From Sinomonas atrocyanea (GTDB lineage Bacteria > Actinomycetota > Actinomycetes > Actinomycetales > Micrococcaceae): a DNA stretch of 64,000 nt. Location: assembly GCF_030811715.1 (NCBI RefSeq), contig NZ_JAUSRH010000014.1, positions 1-64,000 of the forward strand, written 5' to 3'. Positions 6,743 through 16,125 of this stretch are shown piece by piece. The notes beneath the pieces are model-generated. The model was not told where the DNA came from. It searched no databases and was given only the letters and a program-made list of their open reading frames with translations. The position numbers were made by a program, and so were the translations under genes. Numbering within the stretch: position 1 is the first letter of the stretch; each line of letters opens with the position of its first letter.

Positions 6743-9199
6743 TCACCCCGCGTCGGCGAGGATGAGCTCCACGAGGGCGCCGAAGAGCCCCTCGTCGAGG
6801 CCCAGGCCCGCGAGCGCGGCCACGACGGCCGCCGGAGCGGCGCCCGAGGCGGCCCGGGCGTAGACCTCGCCCTTGACGGCGAACTCCGCGTGCACGTCGG
6901 CCAGGAGACGCTCGACGGCGGGGACGGTCCGGTTGGACGCGAGGCGGAAGCCGTCCCCGGCCGTGAGGGTGAGGGCCTCGGCCGCCTCGAGGCCCTCGAC
7001 CGTCACGCGCAGGGCCGCGGCCTGCTCGTCGTACTCGGCCACGGCCTCCAGCTCTCGGCCGCCCGCCGTCACGCGCACGGTGCCGGGCCGGGCGATCCCC
7101 TCGATGGCGACCTCCCAGGCCCGCGTCCGCGGCACGCCGCTGGCGGTCCCCTGCGCCGGCCCCACCCGCAGGCTGCCGGCGTTCCAGTCGAACGCGATGG
7201 GGGTCCGCACCTGGTGCTCGCGCCGCGCGGCCGCGCCGCTGCCGTCGTCCTCGACGAGCTCAAACGCGCCGGAGGCGCCCCCGAAGACCCGCACTGTGAT
7301 CCGCTCCGGGCAGGCGGTCCCGTTCGCGAGCGGACCGGCGGCCAGCGGCAGGATCGCCCCGGCCCGCGCCAGGACCGGGATCGACTCGAGGGTGCGGAAC
7401 ATCCGCACCCAGCGCCCGCCCCGGTAGCGGGTCCCGGTGAAGACGTCGAACCAGTCGCCGGGCGGGAGCCAGACCGTGACGCTCGCGCGGTTGAGCGCCC
7501 GGTCCCGGGGCGAGACGATCGGAGCGACCATGAGCTCGGACCCGAAGAGGAACTGGTTCGGGGCCACGTACGCCTCCGCCGCCTCGGGATGCTCGTAGTA
7601 CAGGGGCTCCACGAGGGGCCGGCCCTCGCCGGCGGCGCGGTGGTTCATCGTGTGGAGGTAGGGCACGAGCCGGTGCCGCAGGCGCAGGAACTCCTCCATC
7701 GCGGCCCGTGCCTCGGGCCGGAACCGCCACGGCTCCTTCCCCGTGAACGGCATCGACGAGCTGTGGAGGCGTGTGATCGGCGAGAAGACCCCGAGCTGGA
7801 CCCACCGGGCCGCGAGGTCGTCGTCCTTGTACCCGCCCATGTGGCCGCCGATGTCGTGGCTCCACCAGCCGTAGCCGACGTTCGAGGCGGTCGCCGTGAA
7901 GTAGGGCTGGAACGCGAGGGATTCCCACGTGACGATCGTGTCCCCGGAGAAACCGATCGGATACCGGTGGCTGCCGGGGCCGGCGTAACGCGAGAAGGTG
8001 AGCGGCAGGCGCCCCTCGCGGGCCGCATCGAGGAAGTGCACGTGGTTCAGCACCCACAGCGGGTCGAGGCCGCGGAGGCGCGAGTGCGGCCCGGACTGCC
8101 AGTCGAGCCACCAGAAGTCGACCCCGGCGTCCTCGAGCGGATGGTGCACCTCGCGCAGGTAGGCGCTGAGGAACTGCGGATCGGCAGGGTCGAACGCGAT
8201 CGCCTCCCCCGCCGCCGGGTCGAGGCCGAGGGCCAGCGCGGTGCGCTCATACGCATCCTCATGGGCCGCGATCCCGTCCGCGGGGTGGACGTTGAGCGTC
8301 AGCGCGAGGCCCCTGCCGTGGAGCCACCGCGCGAAGCCCTCCGGGTCGGGGAAGAGCTCGCGGTTCCAGGTGTAGCCGGTCCAGCCGGACCCGTGCGCCG
8401 GATCGATCTCGGTGAGGTGCCAGTCCATGTCCAGGACGGCCACGGAGAGCGGGACACGCTCCGCCGCGAAGCGCTCGATCACGCCGCGGTACTCCTCCTC
8501 GGAGTAGCGGTGGTACCGGCTCCACCAGTTCCCGAGCGCGAAGCGCGGCACGAGCGGGGTCGGCCCGGAGATCCGGTAGAAGTCGCGCAGGCACGTGCGG
8601 TAGTCGCGCCCGTAGCCGAAGAAGTACAGATCGACCCGCGCTGGGGCACTGCCTGCGCCAGCCGTCTTGCTCCCCGCGCCAGTGCGGGGGGCGAGCCAGC
8701 CGTCGTCGTCGAAGACAAGCGTGCTGCTGTCGTCCAGGACCGAGAAGCCGTAGCGGGACATCAGCCCGGGCTCGAGCTCGCATGCGCCGTCCACGCCGTC
8801 GAGGGTGCGCGCGGTCCCGCCGAGGTTCCGCTCGCCCTCCTCGCCGTAGTGCCAGACGCTGTGGTAGTTGCTCACTCCGCCCAGGACCTTCACCGAGAGC
8901 CCGTGCGGGGCGAACTCGCCCTTGTCGTAGACGAGGTGGAGGTGCTCCGTGAGGATCTCGAGCCGGCCGTCCGAGTCGAGGACCGTGAACTCGGGCGGCT
9001 CCAGGTCGCGGTGCAGGACGGCCTGCGAGGCGCGGTCCTCGAAGTCGCCGTCCGGGGAGTATTCGAGGCGGAGCAGGCGCGAGGTCAGCACCGTGATCCT
9101 GTAGCGGGGGCCGCGCACGACGGCGGCGGGGCGGGCGCGCGGCGAGGTCACCGGGCGGAGGTGGTCGGGCAGGCGGACAGTTCCCGTGGTCTCGGTCAC
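6743..9199 (-). CDS. glycoside hydrolase family 31 (alpha-glucosidase/alpha-xylosidase type)
   Basis: The 818-residue protein has the GH31 layout: N-terminal beta domain (residues 1-190, DGRLEILTEHLHLVYDKGEF), a (beta/alpha)8 barrel beginning near PRFALGNWWSRYHRYSEEEY and LDMDWHL, and C-terminal beta domains. The nucleophile aspartate is in FWWLDWQS (near residue 363) and the acid/base aspartate in FSGDTIVTWES (near 418), followed by WWSHDIGGHMGG. There is no signal peptide, so it is cytoplasmic and probably acts on imported alpha-linked oligosaccharides. The exact sugar cannot be read from the sequence. A Gly/Ala linker (GAGSKTAGAGSAPA) is inserted in the N-terminal region. Confidence 0.9.
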   Translation of the reverse strand: MTETTGTVRLPDHLRPVTSPRARPAAVVRGPRYRITVLTSRLLRLEYSPDGDFEDRASQAVLHRDLEPPEFTVLDSDGRLEILTEHLHLVYDKGEFAPHGLSVKVLGGVSNYHSVWHYGEEGERNLGGTARTLDGVDGACELEPGLMSRYGFSVLDDSSTLVFDDDGWLAPRTGAGSKTAGAGSAPARVDLYFFGYGRDYRTCLRDFYRISGPTPLVPRFALGNWWSRYHRYSEEEYRGVIERFAAERVPLSVAVLDMDWHLTEIDPAHGSGWTGYTWNRELFPDPEGFARWLHGRGLALTLNVHPADGIAAHEDAYERTALALGLDPAAGEAIAFDPADPQFLSAYLREVHHPLEDAGVDFWWLDWQSGPHSRLRGLDPLWVLNHVHFLDAAREGRLPLTFSRYAGPGSHRYPIGFSGDTIVTWESLAFQPYFTATASNVGYGWWSHDIGGHMGGYKDDDLAARWVQLGVFSPITRLHSSSMPFTGKEPWRFRPEARAAMEEFLRLRHRLVPYLHTMNHRAAGEGRPLVEPLYYEHPEAAEAYVAPNQFLFGSELMVAPIVSPRDRALNRASVTVWLPPGDWFDVFTGTRYRGGRWVRMFRTLESIPVLARAGAILPLAAGPLANGTACPERITVRVFGGASGAFELVEDDGSGAAARREHQVRTPIAFDWNAGSLRVGPAQGTASGVPRTRAWEVAIEGIARPGTVRVTAGGRELEAVAEYDEQAAALRVTVEGLEAAEALTLTAGDGFRLASNRTVPAVERLLADVHAEFAVKGEVYARAASGAAPAAVVAALAGLGLDEGLFGALVELILADAG

Positions 9200-9224
9200 G
9201 TCATGGAGCCTACCCGCGGACCCC

Positions 9225-9284
9225 GGGGCCGAATCGGTGGGCGCCGAATCGGTGGGCGCCGAAGCGCTGGGGGCCGAAGCGCTG
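9225..9284. repeat. 15-bp minisatellite, four copies
   Basis: Four 15-bp units related to GGCGCCGAATCGGTG follow one another, the first two ending in GAATCGGTG and the last two in GAAGCGCTG. The array lies between the start of the GH31 gene and the end of the antiporter gene, both on the minus strand. It is not part of a recognised coding sequence. Confidence 0.8.
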
Positions 9285-9301
9285 GGTGCCCCCGCGCGCG
9301 G

Positions 9302-10873
9302 TCAGCGGTCGAGGGTGACGGTGCGCAGGTCGAGGCGGCGCAGCACGCGGTCGACCAGCTCCGGGTCGCTGCCGGGCTCGTTGCGCGCGGCGAGCATCTC
9401 CCGCCGGGCCGCGGCCAGGGCGTCGCGCTGGGCGCGCTCCATCGCGGCGAGGACGGCCTGGATCCGGCGCATCTTCTCGGGATCCTCGGCGTAGTCGGCC
9501 TGGAGGATCGTGTGCAGGGAGGACATGCGCCGGGCCAGGGCCCTGCGGCGCCCCTCCGGGAGCTTCTGCGCCGCCGGCGAGGTGCGCAGTGCCTCGAGCG
9601 CCACCCGCTCGGCACGGCGTGCGAGGGCCCGCTGCGCGCGCTGCTCCGCGGCGCGCCCGTCGGGCAGGTGCAGCATCCGCATGAGCCACGGCAGGGTCAG
9701 GCCGGGCAGCACGAGCGTCACCACGAGCACCGAGGCCGCCGCCACAACCGCGAAGTTGCGCCCCGGCGTGGGCGAGCCGTCAGCGAGCGTGCCCGGCAGG
9801 GCCAGGGCGAGCGCGAGCGTGGCCAGGCCGCGCATGCCGCACCATGTCAGCACCACGACCTCTTTGAGCGAGGCGGGCGTCCTCTCCCGCCGCTCGGCGC
9901 CGCCGATCCTGTACATCGCGTACATCCACACGAAGCGCACGAGGACCACGGTCGCGCAGATCCCGGCGATCCCGGGGACGAACGTCAGCAGGTTGGCCCC
10001 CTCGGCCTGGATGACCGAGCGCATCTCGATACCCACGAGCCCGAACGCCACCCCCGTGGTCAGCAGCTCGAGGACGTCCCAGAAGGCCGAGCGCGTGAGC
10101 CGCTCCCCCGAATCCTGGGGCCGCGCCCGCCGCCCCAGCTCGACGGCGGTCACGACGACCGCGACGACGCCCGAGCAGTGGACCACCTCCGCGAGCAGGT
10201 ACACGGCGTAGGGCGCCACGAGGGACGCGGCGCTGCGGGCCACGAGGTCGGGGACGAAGCGGGTGAGCGCCCCAACGACCCAGGCCATGGCGAAGCCGAG
10301 CAGCGCGGCACCCGCGGCCCCGACGAGGAACTGCGGGACGACGCTCCAGCCCACCCGGCCGTGGCTCACGGTCGCGGACACCGCGGCCTGGAAGACCACG
10401 ATGGCCATCGCGTCGTTGAACAGGCCCTCGGTCTGGAGCACCGTGAGCAGCCGGCGCTGCATGCTGACGTTGCCGGCGATCGCCTCGACGGCCACCGGGT
10501 CCGGCGGCGCGACGATGGCACCGAGCGCGATCGCGAGCGGCAGCCCGACCGCGGGGACGAGCCACCAGGTCACCGCCGCGACCGCCGCCACGGTCGCGAC
10601 GACCAGCAGCACGGCCAGGAGCACGAGCGAACGCCACCGCAGCCTGAACACCGACCAGCTCGAGCGCTGCGCCGCCGCGAAGAGCAGCGGCGGCAGGAAG
10701 AGGGGCAGGATCAGCTCGGGATCGATGTGGACGTCCGGGACGAACGGCAGGGACGCGGCGAGCGCCGAGAACACGAGCATGAGGATCGGGTACGGCAGGC
10801 GGATCCGCTCGCCGACGCCCACGATGAGCACCGTGCCGAACAGCAGGCCGACCACCAGCAGCAGAAATTCCAA
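9302..10873 (-). CDS. cation/proton antiporter, CPA1/NhaP family
   Basis: The 523-residue membrane protein has about 12 hydrophobic segments in the first 400 residues. They include LPLFLPPLLFAAA, the ion-site region GAIVAPPDPVAVEAI (near 120-140) and TEGLFNDAMAIVVFQAA with its conserved ND pair. The last 120 residues are a charged cytoplasmic tail (ALARRAERVALEALRTSP). It probably exchanges Na+ or K+ for H+ across the membrane to control pH and salt. It has no obvious operon partner. Confidence 0.88.
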   Translation of the reverse strand: MEFLLLVVGLLFGTVLIVGVGERIRLPYPILMLVFSALAASLPFVPDVHIDPELILPLFLPPLLFAAAQRSSWSVFRLRWRSLVLLAVLLVVATVAAVAAVTWWLVPAVGLPLAIALGAIVAPPDPVAVEAIAGNVSMQRRLLTVLQTEGLFNDAMAIVVFQAAVSATVSHGRVGWSVVPQFLVGAAGAALLGFAMAWVVGALTRFVPDLVARSAASLVAPYAVYLLAEVVHCSGVVAVVVTAVELGRRARPQDSGERLTRSAFWDVLELLTTGVAFGLVGIEMRSVIQAEGANLLTFVPGIAGICATVVLVRFVWMYAMYRIGGAERRERTPASLKEVVVLTWCGMRGLATLALALALPGTLADGSPTPGRNFAVVAAASVLVVTLVLPGLTLPWLMRMLHLPDGRAAEQRAQRALARRAERVALEALRTSPAAQKLPEGRRRALARRMSSLHTILQADYAEDPEKMRRIQAVLAAMERAQRDALAAARREMLAARNEPGSDPELVDRVLRRLDLRTVTLDR

Positions 10874-10922
10874 TGTGCTCCCCTTCGCCTCAGGAGCATC
10901 TTTCCACGCTGCCGGGCCGCCC

Positions 10923-10968
10923 CTCAGGCGAGCGGGGAGGCCGACGGCGAGCGGCCGGCGTCGTGCGC
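10923..10968. repeat. 46-bp dispersed repeat, copy 1 (AHDAG family)
   Basis: These 46 bases are identical to 16935-16980. The copy contains the stop codon and last 14 codons of the HMG-CoA-lyase-like gene, which are read as AHDAGRSPSASPLA. The 3' part holds the core GCCGGCGTCGTGCG (10954-10967). Confidence 0.95.
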
Positions 10969-11901
10969 GTCCTCACCGATGACCCACTCGAACGCCCGCG
11001 ACCGCGACCGCGCGCCCTGCGCGGCCCGCGAGCGGTTCGGCTCGTCGAGGTCGGCCAGGAGCGATTCGGAGAGGCCGACGAGCTCGGCGAGGGTCGCCGG
11101 CGTGAACCACTCCGGCCGCGTCGCGAACAGGATGTCCTCGCTCGAGGTGTTGCCGCTCGCCCCGGGGGCGAACGGGCAGCCGCCGAGGCCACCGAGTGCG
11201 CCGTCAACCATGGTGGCGCCGGCCTGGATGGCGGCGAGCGTGTTGGCGACGCCGAGGCCCCACGTGTCGTGCCCGTGGTAGACGATCTCGCGCTCGGGGG
11301 TCTCCTCCCCCACCCGCGAGATGAGGTCCGCGACCTGCGCGGGCACAGCCTGGCCGAGGGTGTCGCAGATGACGATGCCTTGGGCCCCCGCGGTCCTCGG
11401 GTCGTTCGCGATGGCGAGGACGCGCTCGGGCGGGACGGGCCCCTCGAAGGGGCAGGTGAAGGACGTCGCGATGCACAGCTGCACGGACGCCCCCGCCTCC
11501 TTCGCGAGCGCGAGGGCCCGCGGCATCGCCTCGAGGCTGGCCTCGGTGGTGCGCCCGATGTTCGCGAGGTTGTGGGCGTCGCTGGCCGAGAAGCAGTACT
11601 GGAGGTTCCGGGCGCCCGCCTCGACCGCGAGCTCCACGTGCCGGGGCGTGGCGACCCAGAGCCAGCACGCGGCCAGCTCCTCGGCCGTCAGCGCGCGGAC
11701 GACGTCCAGGGTGTTGGCCATCGGCGGGACCTTGTCCGGCCGGGCGAGGGATCCGATCTCGAGTGCGGGCACGCCCAGGGCGAGCAGCCGGCGCGCGAGT
11801 TCGACCTTCCGCTCGGTGGGCAGGACCTTGCCGGTGAGCTGCAGCCCGTCGCGGAGAGTCACGTCGCGCAGCTTCGCCGCCGGGGCGAAGGAATGGCTCA
11901 T
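10924..11901 (-). CDS. HMG-CoA lyase-like aldol lyase
   Basis: The 325-residue TIM-barrel enzyme starts MSHSFAPAAKLRDVTLRDGLQ, with the metal-binding aspartate in the RDVTLRDG strand. YHGHDTWGLGVAN supplies the metal histidine, and GGLGGCPFAPGASGN (near 240) carries the lyase cysteine loop. It would cleave a 3-hydroxy-3-methylglutaryl-CoA-like ester to acetyl-CoA plus a keto product. The start overlaps the CoA transferase stop by four bases (ATGA), and the two genes form an activation/cleavage pair at the end of an ABC-transporter operon. The last 14 residues come from a dispersed repeat and are not family-like. Confidence 0.85.
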   Translation of the reverse strand: MSHSFAPAAKLRDVTLRDGLQLTGKVLPTERKVELARRLLALGVPALEIGSLARPDKVPPMANTLDVVRALTAEELAACWLWVATPRHVELAVEAGARNLQYCFSASDAHNLANIGRTTEASLEAMPRALALAKEAGASVQLCIATSFTCPFEGPVPPERVLAIANDPRTAGAQGIVICDTLGQAVPAQVADLISRVGEETPEREIVYHGHDTWGLGVANTLAAIQAGATMVDGALGGLGGCPFAPGASGNTSSEDILFATRPEWFTPATLAELVGLSESLLADLDEPNRSRAAQGARSRSRAFEWVIGEDAHDAGRSPSASPLA

Positions 11902-13172
11902 GCCGTCACCCCCTGAGCGGTGCGGAGGATCGCCCGGATCTCCTCCTCGGACTTGCCCAGCAGGTTCCGGCAGACCTCGGCAGTATGCTCCCCGAGGTCG
12001 GGGCCCAGGGAGCGCACCGGCAGCGAGGCCTCGCCGAGGACCGGAACGATGCCCGGGAAGCCCACACCGGGGATGGTGCGCTCGCCCGTGGAGACGTCGA
12101 ACTTCTGGATCATGTGCCGGGCGGTGTACTGCGGGTCGGCGCAGATGTCCTCGGCTGTGTAGATCGGACCGGACGGCACCCCGGCCTGGTCGAGGACCGC
12201 GAGCGCCTCGGCCGGCGGGAGGGTGGCGGTCCAGACGCCGATCGCCGCGTCGAGCTCGTCGCGCCTCTCCCACCGGCCGGCGTTGCTCGCCAGCGCCGGG
12301 TCCGCCGCGAGGTCGGGACGCCCGATGATCTGCATGAGCCGGGCGAAGATCGAGTCCCCGTTTCCCGCGATCACGATGCTCCCGCCGCCCGCGCACACGT
12401 AGGCGTTGCTGGGCGCGATGCCCTCCATCCGGCCGCCGGTGCGGGTCCTGCGGACGCCGTAGGCCTCGTAGTCCGGGATGAGCGACTCCATCATGGAGAA
12501 GATGGCCTCGTTGAGGGCCACATCGACGACCCTCTCGGCGAGGGGAGCCGGGGCGCCCTGTGAGCGCTCGCGCTGGAACAGGAGCATCATGGAGCCGAAC
12601 GCGGCGTAGAGGCCGGCGATCGAGTCTCCGATGGAGATGCCCACCCGCACGGGCGGCCTGTCCGGGTCCCCGACCAGCTCACGGAAGCCCCCCACGGCCT
12701 CGGCGACCGCGGCGAAGCCGGGCCGATCGGACATCGGCCCGGTCTGTCCGTAGGCGGAGAGCCGGGTGATGATCAGGTCCGGGTTCGCGGCGCTGAGGAC
12801 CTCGGGCCCCAGCCCCCACCGCTCGAGGGTGCCCGGACGGAAGTTCTCGAGCAGGATGTCGCAGTGCTCCACGAGCTCGAGGACCAGAGCCCGCCCGGTC
12901 TCCGAGCGCAGGTCCAAGACGACCGACTTCTTGTTGCGGTTGACCGTGCGGTACAGCATCGACGTGCTGCCCTCGTAGAGCCGCCAGTTGCGCAGCTCGT
13001 CCCCCGTCCCGGGGCGCTCGACCTTGATGACCTCGGCACCGAAATCGGCGAGGAGCCTGCCCGCGGTCGGCGCGGCGATGTAGTTCCCCAATTCGAGGAC
13101 GCGGATCCCGGCGAGGGGCGCGAACGCCCGGGGGGCCTCTGCCGAGCCCGGCTCAGGCCTTGACGTAGTCAT
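11898..13172 (-). CDS. CaiB/BaiF family CoA transferase
   Basis: The 424-residue protein shows the family III CoA-transferase pattern: PLAGIRVLELGNYIAAPTAGRLLADFGAEVIKVERP at the N-terminus, DILLENFRPGTLERWGLG, and SAYGQTGPMSDRPGF. In formyl-CoA transferase the segment after VDV holds the catalytic Asp; here it reads VDVALNEAIFSMME, with Glu at or next to that position. It probably moves CoA from succinyl-CoA or a similar donor onto the acid that the downstream lyase cleaves. It overlaps the binding-protein gene by 20 bases and the lyase gene by four. Confidence 0.85.
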   Translation of the reverse strand: MTTSRPEPGSAEAPRAFAPLAGIRVLELGNYIAAPTAGRLLADFGAEVIKVERPGTGDELRNWRLYEGSTSMLYRTVNRNKKSVVLDLRSETGRALVLELVEHCDILLENFRPGTLERWGLGPEVLSAANPDLIITRLSAYGQTGPMSDRPGFAAVAEAVGGFRELVGDPDRPPVRVGISIGDSIAGLYAAFGSMMLLFQRERSQGAPAPLAERVVDVALNEAIFSMMESLIPDYEAYGVRRTRTGGRMEGIAPSNAYVCAGGGSIVIAGNGDSIFARLMQIIGRPDLAADPALASNAGRWERRDELDAAIGVWTATLPPAEALAVLDQAGVPSGPIYTAEDICADPQYTARHMIQKFDVSTGERTIPGVGFPGIVPVLGEASLPVRSLGPDLGEHTAEVCRNLLGKSEEEIRAILRTAQGVTA

Positions 13173-14271
13173 TCGTGTACGTCTTGCTCAGGTCGATGGC
13201 CTTGTCCCCGATCTCGGGGTTGGCCACGCGCTGGGTCTTGAGGACGGCCTGGGTGCCGTCGTCGGTGAATTTCCCGTCCTTGCTCAGCGTCTTCTTGAGG
13301 TCGTCGATGACCTTGGCGTACTGGGCCTTGTCGCCGCCTGCGAACTTCTCCGGCATCTTGTCCGCGATCTCCTGGCCGGAGTGCTCGCCGATGTACTCGA
13401 GCGTGCGTCTGATCGCCTTGGCCAGCTTGCCCACGGTGTCCTGGTTCTTCCCGATCCAGTCCGTCTTGGCGTACAGGCACGCGGACGGCCACGACTCCGT
13501 GCCGAAGACCTCCTTGAGCCCGTCGACCGTCCGCACATCTTGGAGGATGACGGGCGCCTTGCCCAGTCGCTTGGCGAGGACCGAGATGTCCGGCTCGAGC
13601 ATGACCGCCGCGTCGACCTGGTTGTTCTGGACCGCGGCGACCGCGCTAGAGCCGGCACCGATCGCCGAGACGGCGGCGTCCGTGGGCTGGAGGCCGTTCT
13701 TGGAGAGGAGGTACTTCACGAACATGTCGGTCGACGAGCCGGGCGCGGTCACTCCGACGTTCTTGCCCTTCAGGTCCGCGATGCCCTTGATGGACCCCTC
13801 GTTCTTGGGCGCCACCACGAGCGCGAGGCCGGAGGAGAGGCCCATGTCGACGAAGGCCTCGATGCTCTGGTTCTTGGCCTGCATCTGGATGGTGTGCTCG
13901 TAGTAGCCGCTCGTCACCTGGGTGCTGCCGCCGATCATCGCGGTGAGGGCCTTCGAGCCGCCCTGGAGGTCCTGGAGCTCGACGTCGACGCCCTCCTCCT
14001 TGTAGTAGCCGAGCTGCTGGGCGAGGGTCGTCGGCAGGTACGTCAGGAGGGTCTGGCCGCCGACGCCGATGATCACCTTCGCGCCCGAGCCGCCGCCGGC
14101 AGCCCCCGAGGCCCCGGCGGTGCCGGCCTGCCCGGGCGGCGCAGAGGAGGGCGCACCGCAGGCAGCGAGTGCGAGGCCGGCGGCCGTGATGCCTGCCACG
14201 GAGAGGACGCGGCGGCGGGTCCAGCCCTCGGAGACGGCCGGGTTCTGGTGCGGGTCGGAAGACGAGGTCAT
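13153..14271 (-). CDS. ABC transporter substrate-binding lipoprotein (NitT/TauT type)
   Basis: The 372-residue precursor has a twin-arginine-like start (TRRRVLSVAG) and lipobox LALAAC with the lipidated cysteine at residue 38, followed by a Gly/Ala/Ser linker. The mature domain fits the SsuA/ThiY-like type 2 periplasmic fold: VIIGVGGQTLLTYLPTTLAQQLGYYKEEGVDVELQDLQGG, NVGVTAPGSSTDMFVKYLL, and QVDAAVMLEPD. The start at 14271 has AGGAAGG upstream. It delivers its ligand to the permease/ATPase encoded just upstream. The CoA-transferase and lyase genes suggest a carboxylic acid instead of a sulfonate. Confidence 0.88.
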   Translation of the reverse strand: MTSSSDPHQNPAVSEGWTRRRVLSVAGITAAGLALAACGAPSSAPPGQAGTAGASGAAGGGSGAKVIIGVGGQTLLTYLPTTLAQQLGYYKEEGVDVELQDLQGGSKALTAMIGGSTQVTSGYYEHTIQMQAKNQSIEAFVDMGLSSGLALVVAPKNEGSIKGIADLKGKNVGVTAPGSSTDMFVKYLLSKNGLQPTDAAVSAIGAGSSAVAAVQNNQVDAAVMLEPDISVLAKRLGKAPVILQDVRTVDGLKEVFGTESWPSACLYAKTDWIGKNQDTVGKLAKAIRRTLEYIGEHSGQEIADKMPEKFAGGDKAQYAKVIDDLKKTLSKDGKFTDDGTQAVLKTQRVANPEIGDKAIDLSKTYTNDYVKA

Positions 14272-14312
14272 GGAGAAGGTCCTTCCTGGGGACGTCGGTG
14301 AAGAAGCTGGAA

Positions 14313-15164
14313 CTAGGCGGACTGGGTGGGGCGCCAGCGCAGGAGGCGGTGCTCGATGCGGTTGACCGCGAGATCGACGATCAGGACGACGATCATGAGG
14401 ATGAACATCCCGGCGAACACGCCCTTGGTGTCGAAGACGCCCTGGGCCTGGGCGATGGCATAGCCGACGCCCGCCGAGGCGCCGAGGTACTCCCCGACGA
14501 CGGCACCCGTGATCGCGAAGCCGACGCTGATGTGGAGGCTCGAGAAGATCCACGTGAGCGCGCTCGGGATGAAGACGTGCCGCAGGAGCTGCCGCTCGGT
14601 GGCCCCCAGCATCCGCGCATTGTCGATGAGCACGCGGTCGACGCTCTTGACGCCCTCGAGGGTGTTGAAGAAGACGATGAAGAACACGAGGGTGAAGCCG
14701 AAGGCGACCTTGGACCAGATCCCGAGGCCGAACCACAGCAGGAAGATCGGGGCGAGCACAACGCGCGGGAGGGCATTGAACATCTGCAGGAACGGCTGGA
14801 AGAGCCGCTCGAGGAAGCCGATCCGCGCGAGGGCGAACCCAAGGAGCAGTCCGGCCGCCGCGCCGACGATGAAGGCCAGCAGGGACTCCTGGATGGTGAC
14901 CCACAGGTGCGGGAACACGTAGCCGGAGGAGATCCAGAGCCACATCGTGGAGAAGATCTCCGACGGGCGCGGGAAGAAGAACTCGTCGATGACGTGGACC
15001 CGGACCAGCACCTCCCATGCAGCGAGCACCGCGACGGCCAGGCCCAGCTGGAGCAGCCGCATCCCCGGGGTCATCCTGGTGCGCCCGCGGGGGCGGCGAC
15101 GCGGGCGCGCGGACTGGCTGCCCGCGGTTCCGGCCCCCTGCCGGTTGACGTCAGCGATGGTCAT
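14313..15164 (-). CDS. ABC transporter permease (NitT/TauT type)
   Basis: A 283-residue inner-membrane subunit with about six transmembrane segments after a basic N-terminal tail (ARPRRRPRGRTR). The coupling (EAA) loop is visible as DNARMLGATERQLLRHVFIPSALTWI. It overlaps the ATPase gene by 14 bases and precedes the binding-protein gene. It matches the SsuC/TauC family length. Confidence 0.9.
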   Translation of the reverse strand: MTIADVNRQGAGTAGSQSARPRRRPRGRTRMTPGMRLLQLGLAVAVLAAWEVLVRVHVIDEFFFPRPSEIFSTMWLWISSGYVFPHLWVTIQESLLAFIVGAAAGLLLGFALARIGFLERLFQPFLQMFNALPRVVLAPIFLLWFGLGIWSKVAFGFTLVFFIVFFNTLEGVKSVDRVLIDNARMLGATERQLLRHVFIPSALTWIFSSLHISVGFAITGAVVGEYLGASAGVGYAIAQAQGVFDTKGVFAGMFILMIVVLIVDLAVNRIEHRLLRWRPTQSA

Positions 15165-15993
15165 CGGTCTCCCCTCCCACAGCCGAGGTCTGGTAGGTCT
15201 TGGAAACCTCGATGCGCAGCCGTCCCCAGATCTCGCGGTGGAGCTCGATGAACTGAGGGTCGTCGCGGATCTCGAGGAGGTCCCTCGGCCGCGGAATGGT
15301 GATCTCGTACGAGCCCACCACGGTGCTGCCCGGCCCGGCGCCGAGGATGACGACCTCGTCGGAGAGGGCGATGGCCTCGTCCAGGTCATGGGTGATGAAG
15401 ACCACGGCCTTGCCCGACTCCTGCCAGAGGGCCAGGAGCTCGTTCTCCATGATCTGGCGCGTCTGCACGTCCAGCGCGGAGAACGGCTCGTCCATGAGCA
15501 GGATGTCCGGGTTCACGATCCATGCCTGGGCGACGGCAGTGCGCTTGCGCATGCCTCCGCTGAGCTGGTGGGGATAGCGGTCGGCGAAGTTCTTCAGCCC
15601 CACCTTCTCGAGCCACCTCTGCGCCTCGGCCCGGGCCTCGGCCTTGCCGACGCCGGCCATCGTGAGCCCGAGGCTGACGTTGTCGATGACCGTCTTCCAC
15701 GGCAGGAGCGCATCCTGCTGGAACATGTACGCCGCGCGCCGGTTCACGCCCTTGACGGGCTGGCCGAAGCTCTTCGCGGTCCCTTCTGACGGGGCAAGGA
15801 GGCCCGCGGCCATGTTCAGGATGGTGGACTTGCCCGACCCCGTGGGTCCGACGACGGACACGAAGCGTCCTGGCCGGACTTTGAGGCTGATGTCGCGCAC
15901 CGCGACGTAGGTCTCCCCGCCCGGAGTCGTGAACTCCTTCGAGCAGCCCTCGAGGTCCACCGCATACTCGTCGACCGCAGTCTGCCGATCCAT
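15151..15993 (-). CDS. ABC transporter ATP-binding protein (NitT/TauT type)
   Basis: The 280-residue ATPase has Walker A GPTGSGKST (residues 49-57), Q-loop YMFQQDALLPW, signature LSGGMRKRTAVAQAW and Walker B ILLMDEPFSALD followed by the switch histidine in VVFITHDLDEAI. It is the first gene of the five-gene minus-strand operon and lies divergent from the IclR regulator gene. A GGAG ribosome site precedes the ATG at 15993. Confidence 0.92.
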   Translation of the reverse strand: MDRQTAVDEYAVDLEGCSKEFTTPGGETYVAVRDISLKVRPGRFVSVVGPTGSGKSTILNMAAGLLAPSEGTAKSFGQPVKGVNRRAAYMFQQDALLPWKTVIDNVSLGLTMAGVGKAEARAEAQRWLEKVGLKNFADRYPHQLSGGMRKRTAVAQAWIVNPDILLMDEPFSALDVQTRQIMENELLALWQESGKAVVFITHDLDEAIALSDEVVILGAGPGSTVVGSYEITIPRPRDLLEIRDDPQFIELHREIWGRLRIEVSKTYQTSAVGGETDDHR

Positions 15994-16055
15994 CCCACTC
16001 CCCCCGGCCCCACCACATCGTGGGTTTCAGTTCAGATTATGGGCCGACCCTAACA

Positions 16056-16069
16056 GTGACCGGCGTCAC
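16056..16069. promoter_or_regulatory. candidate operator between the ABC operon and IclR gene
   Basis: GTGAC-CGGC-GTCAC is a perfect 5+5 dyad in the 132-base divergent spacer, about 57 bases upstream of the IclR start. An IclR-type regulator could bind here and control both directions. The dyad is short, so chance is possible. Confidence 0.3.
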
Positions 16070-16125
16070 CCTCAACCCTTCGCGCCCGAATCGACGGGCC
16101 CCAGACGTCCCCCTACACTCAAGCC

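Noticed and set aside
6164-11281. 5-kb open frame on the plus strand
   Set aside because: It is antisense to the GH31, NhaP and lyase genes, Arg/Gly/Ala-rich, and resembles no family.
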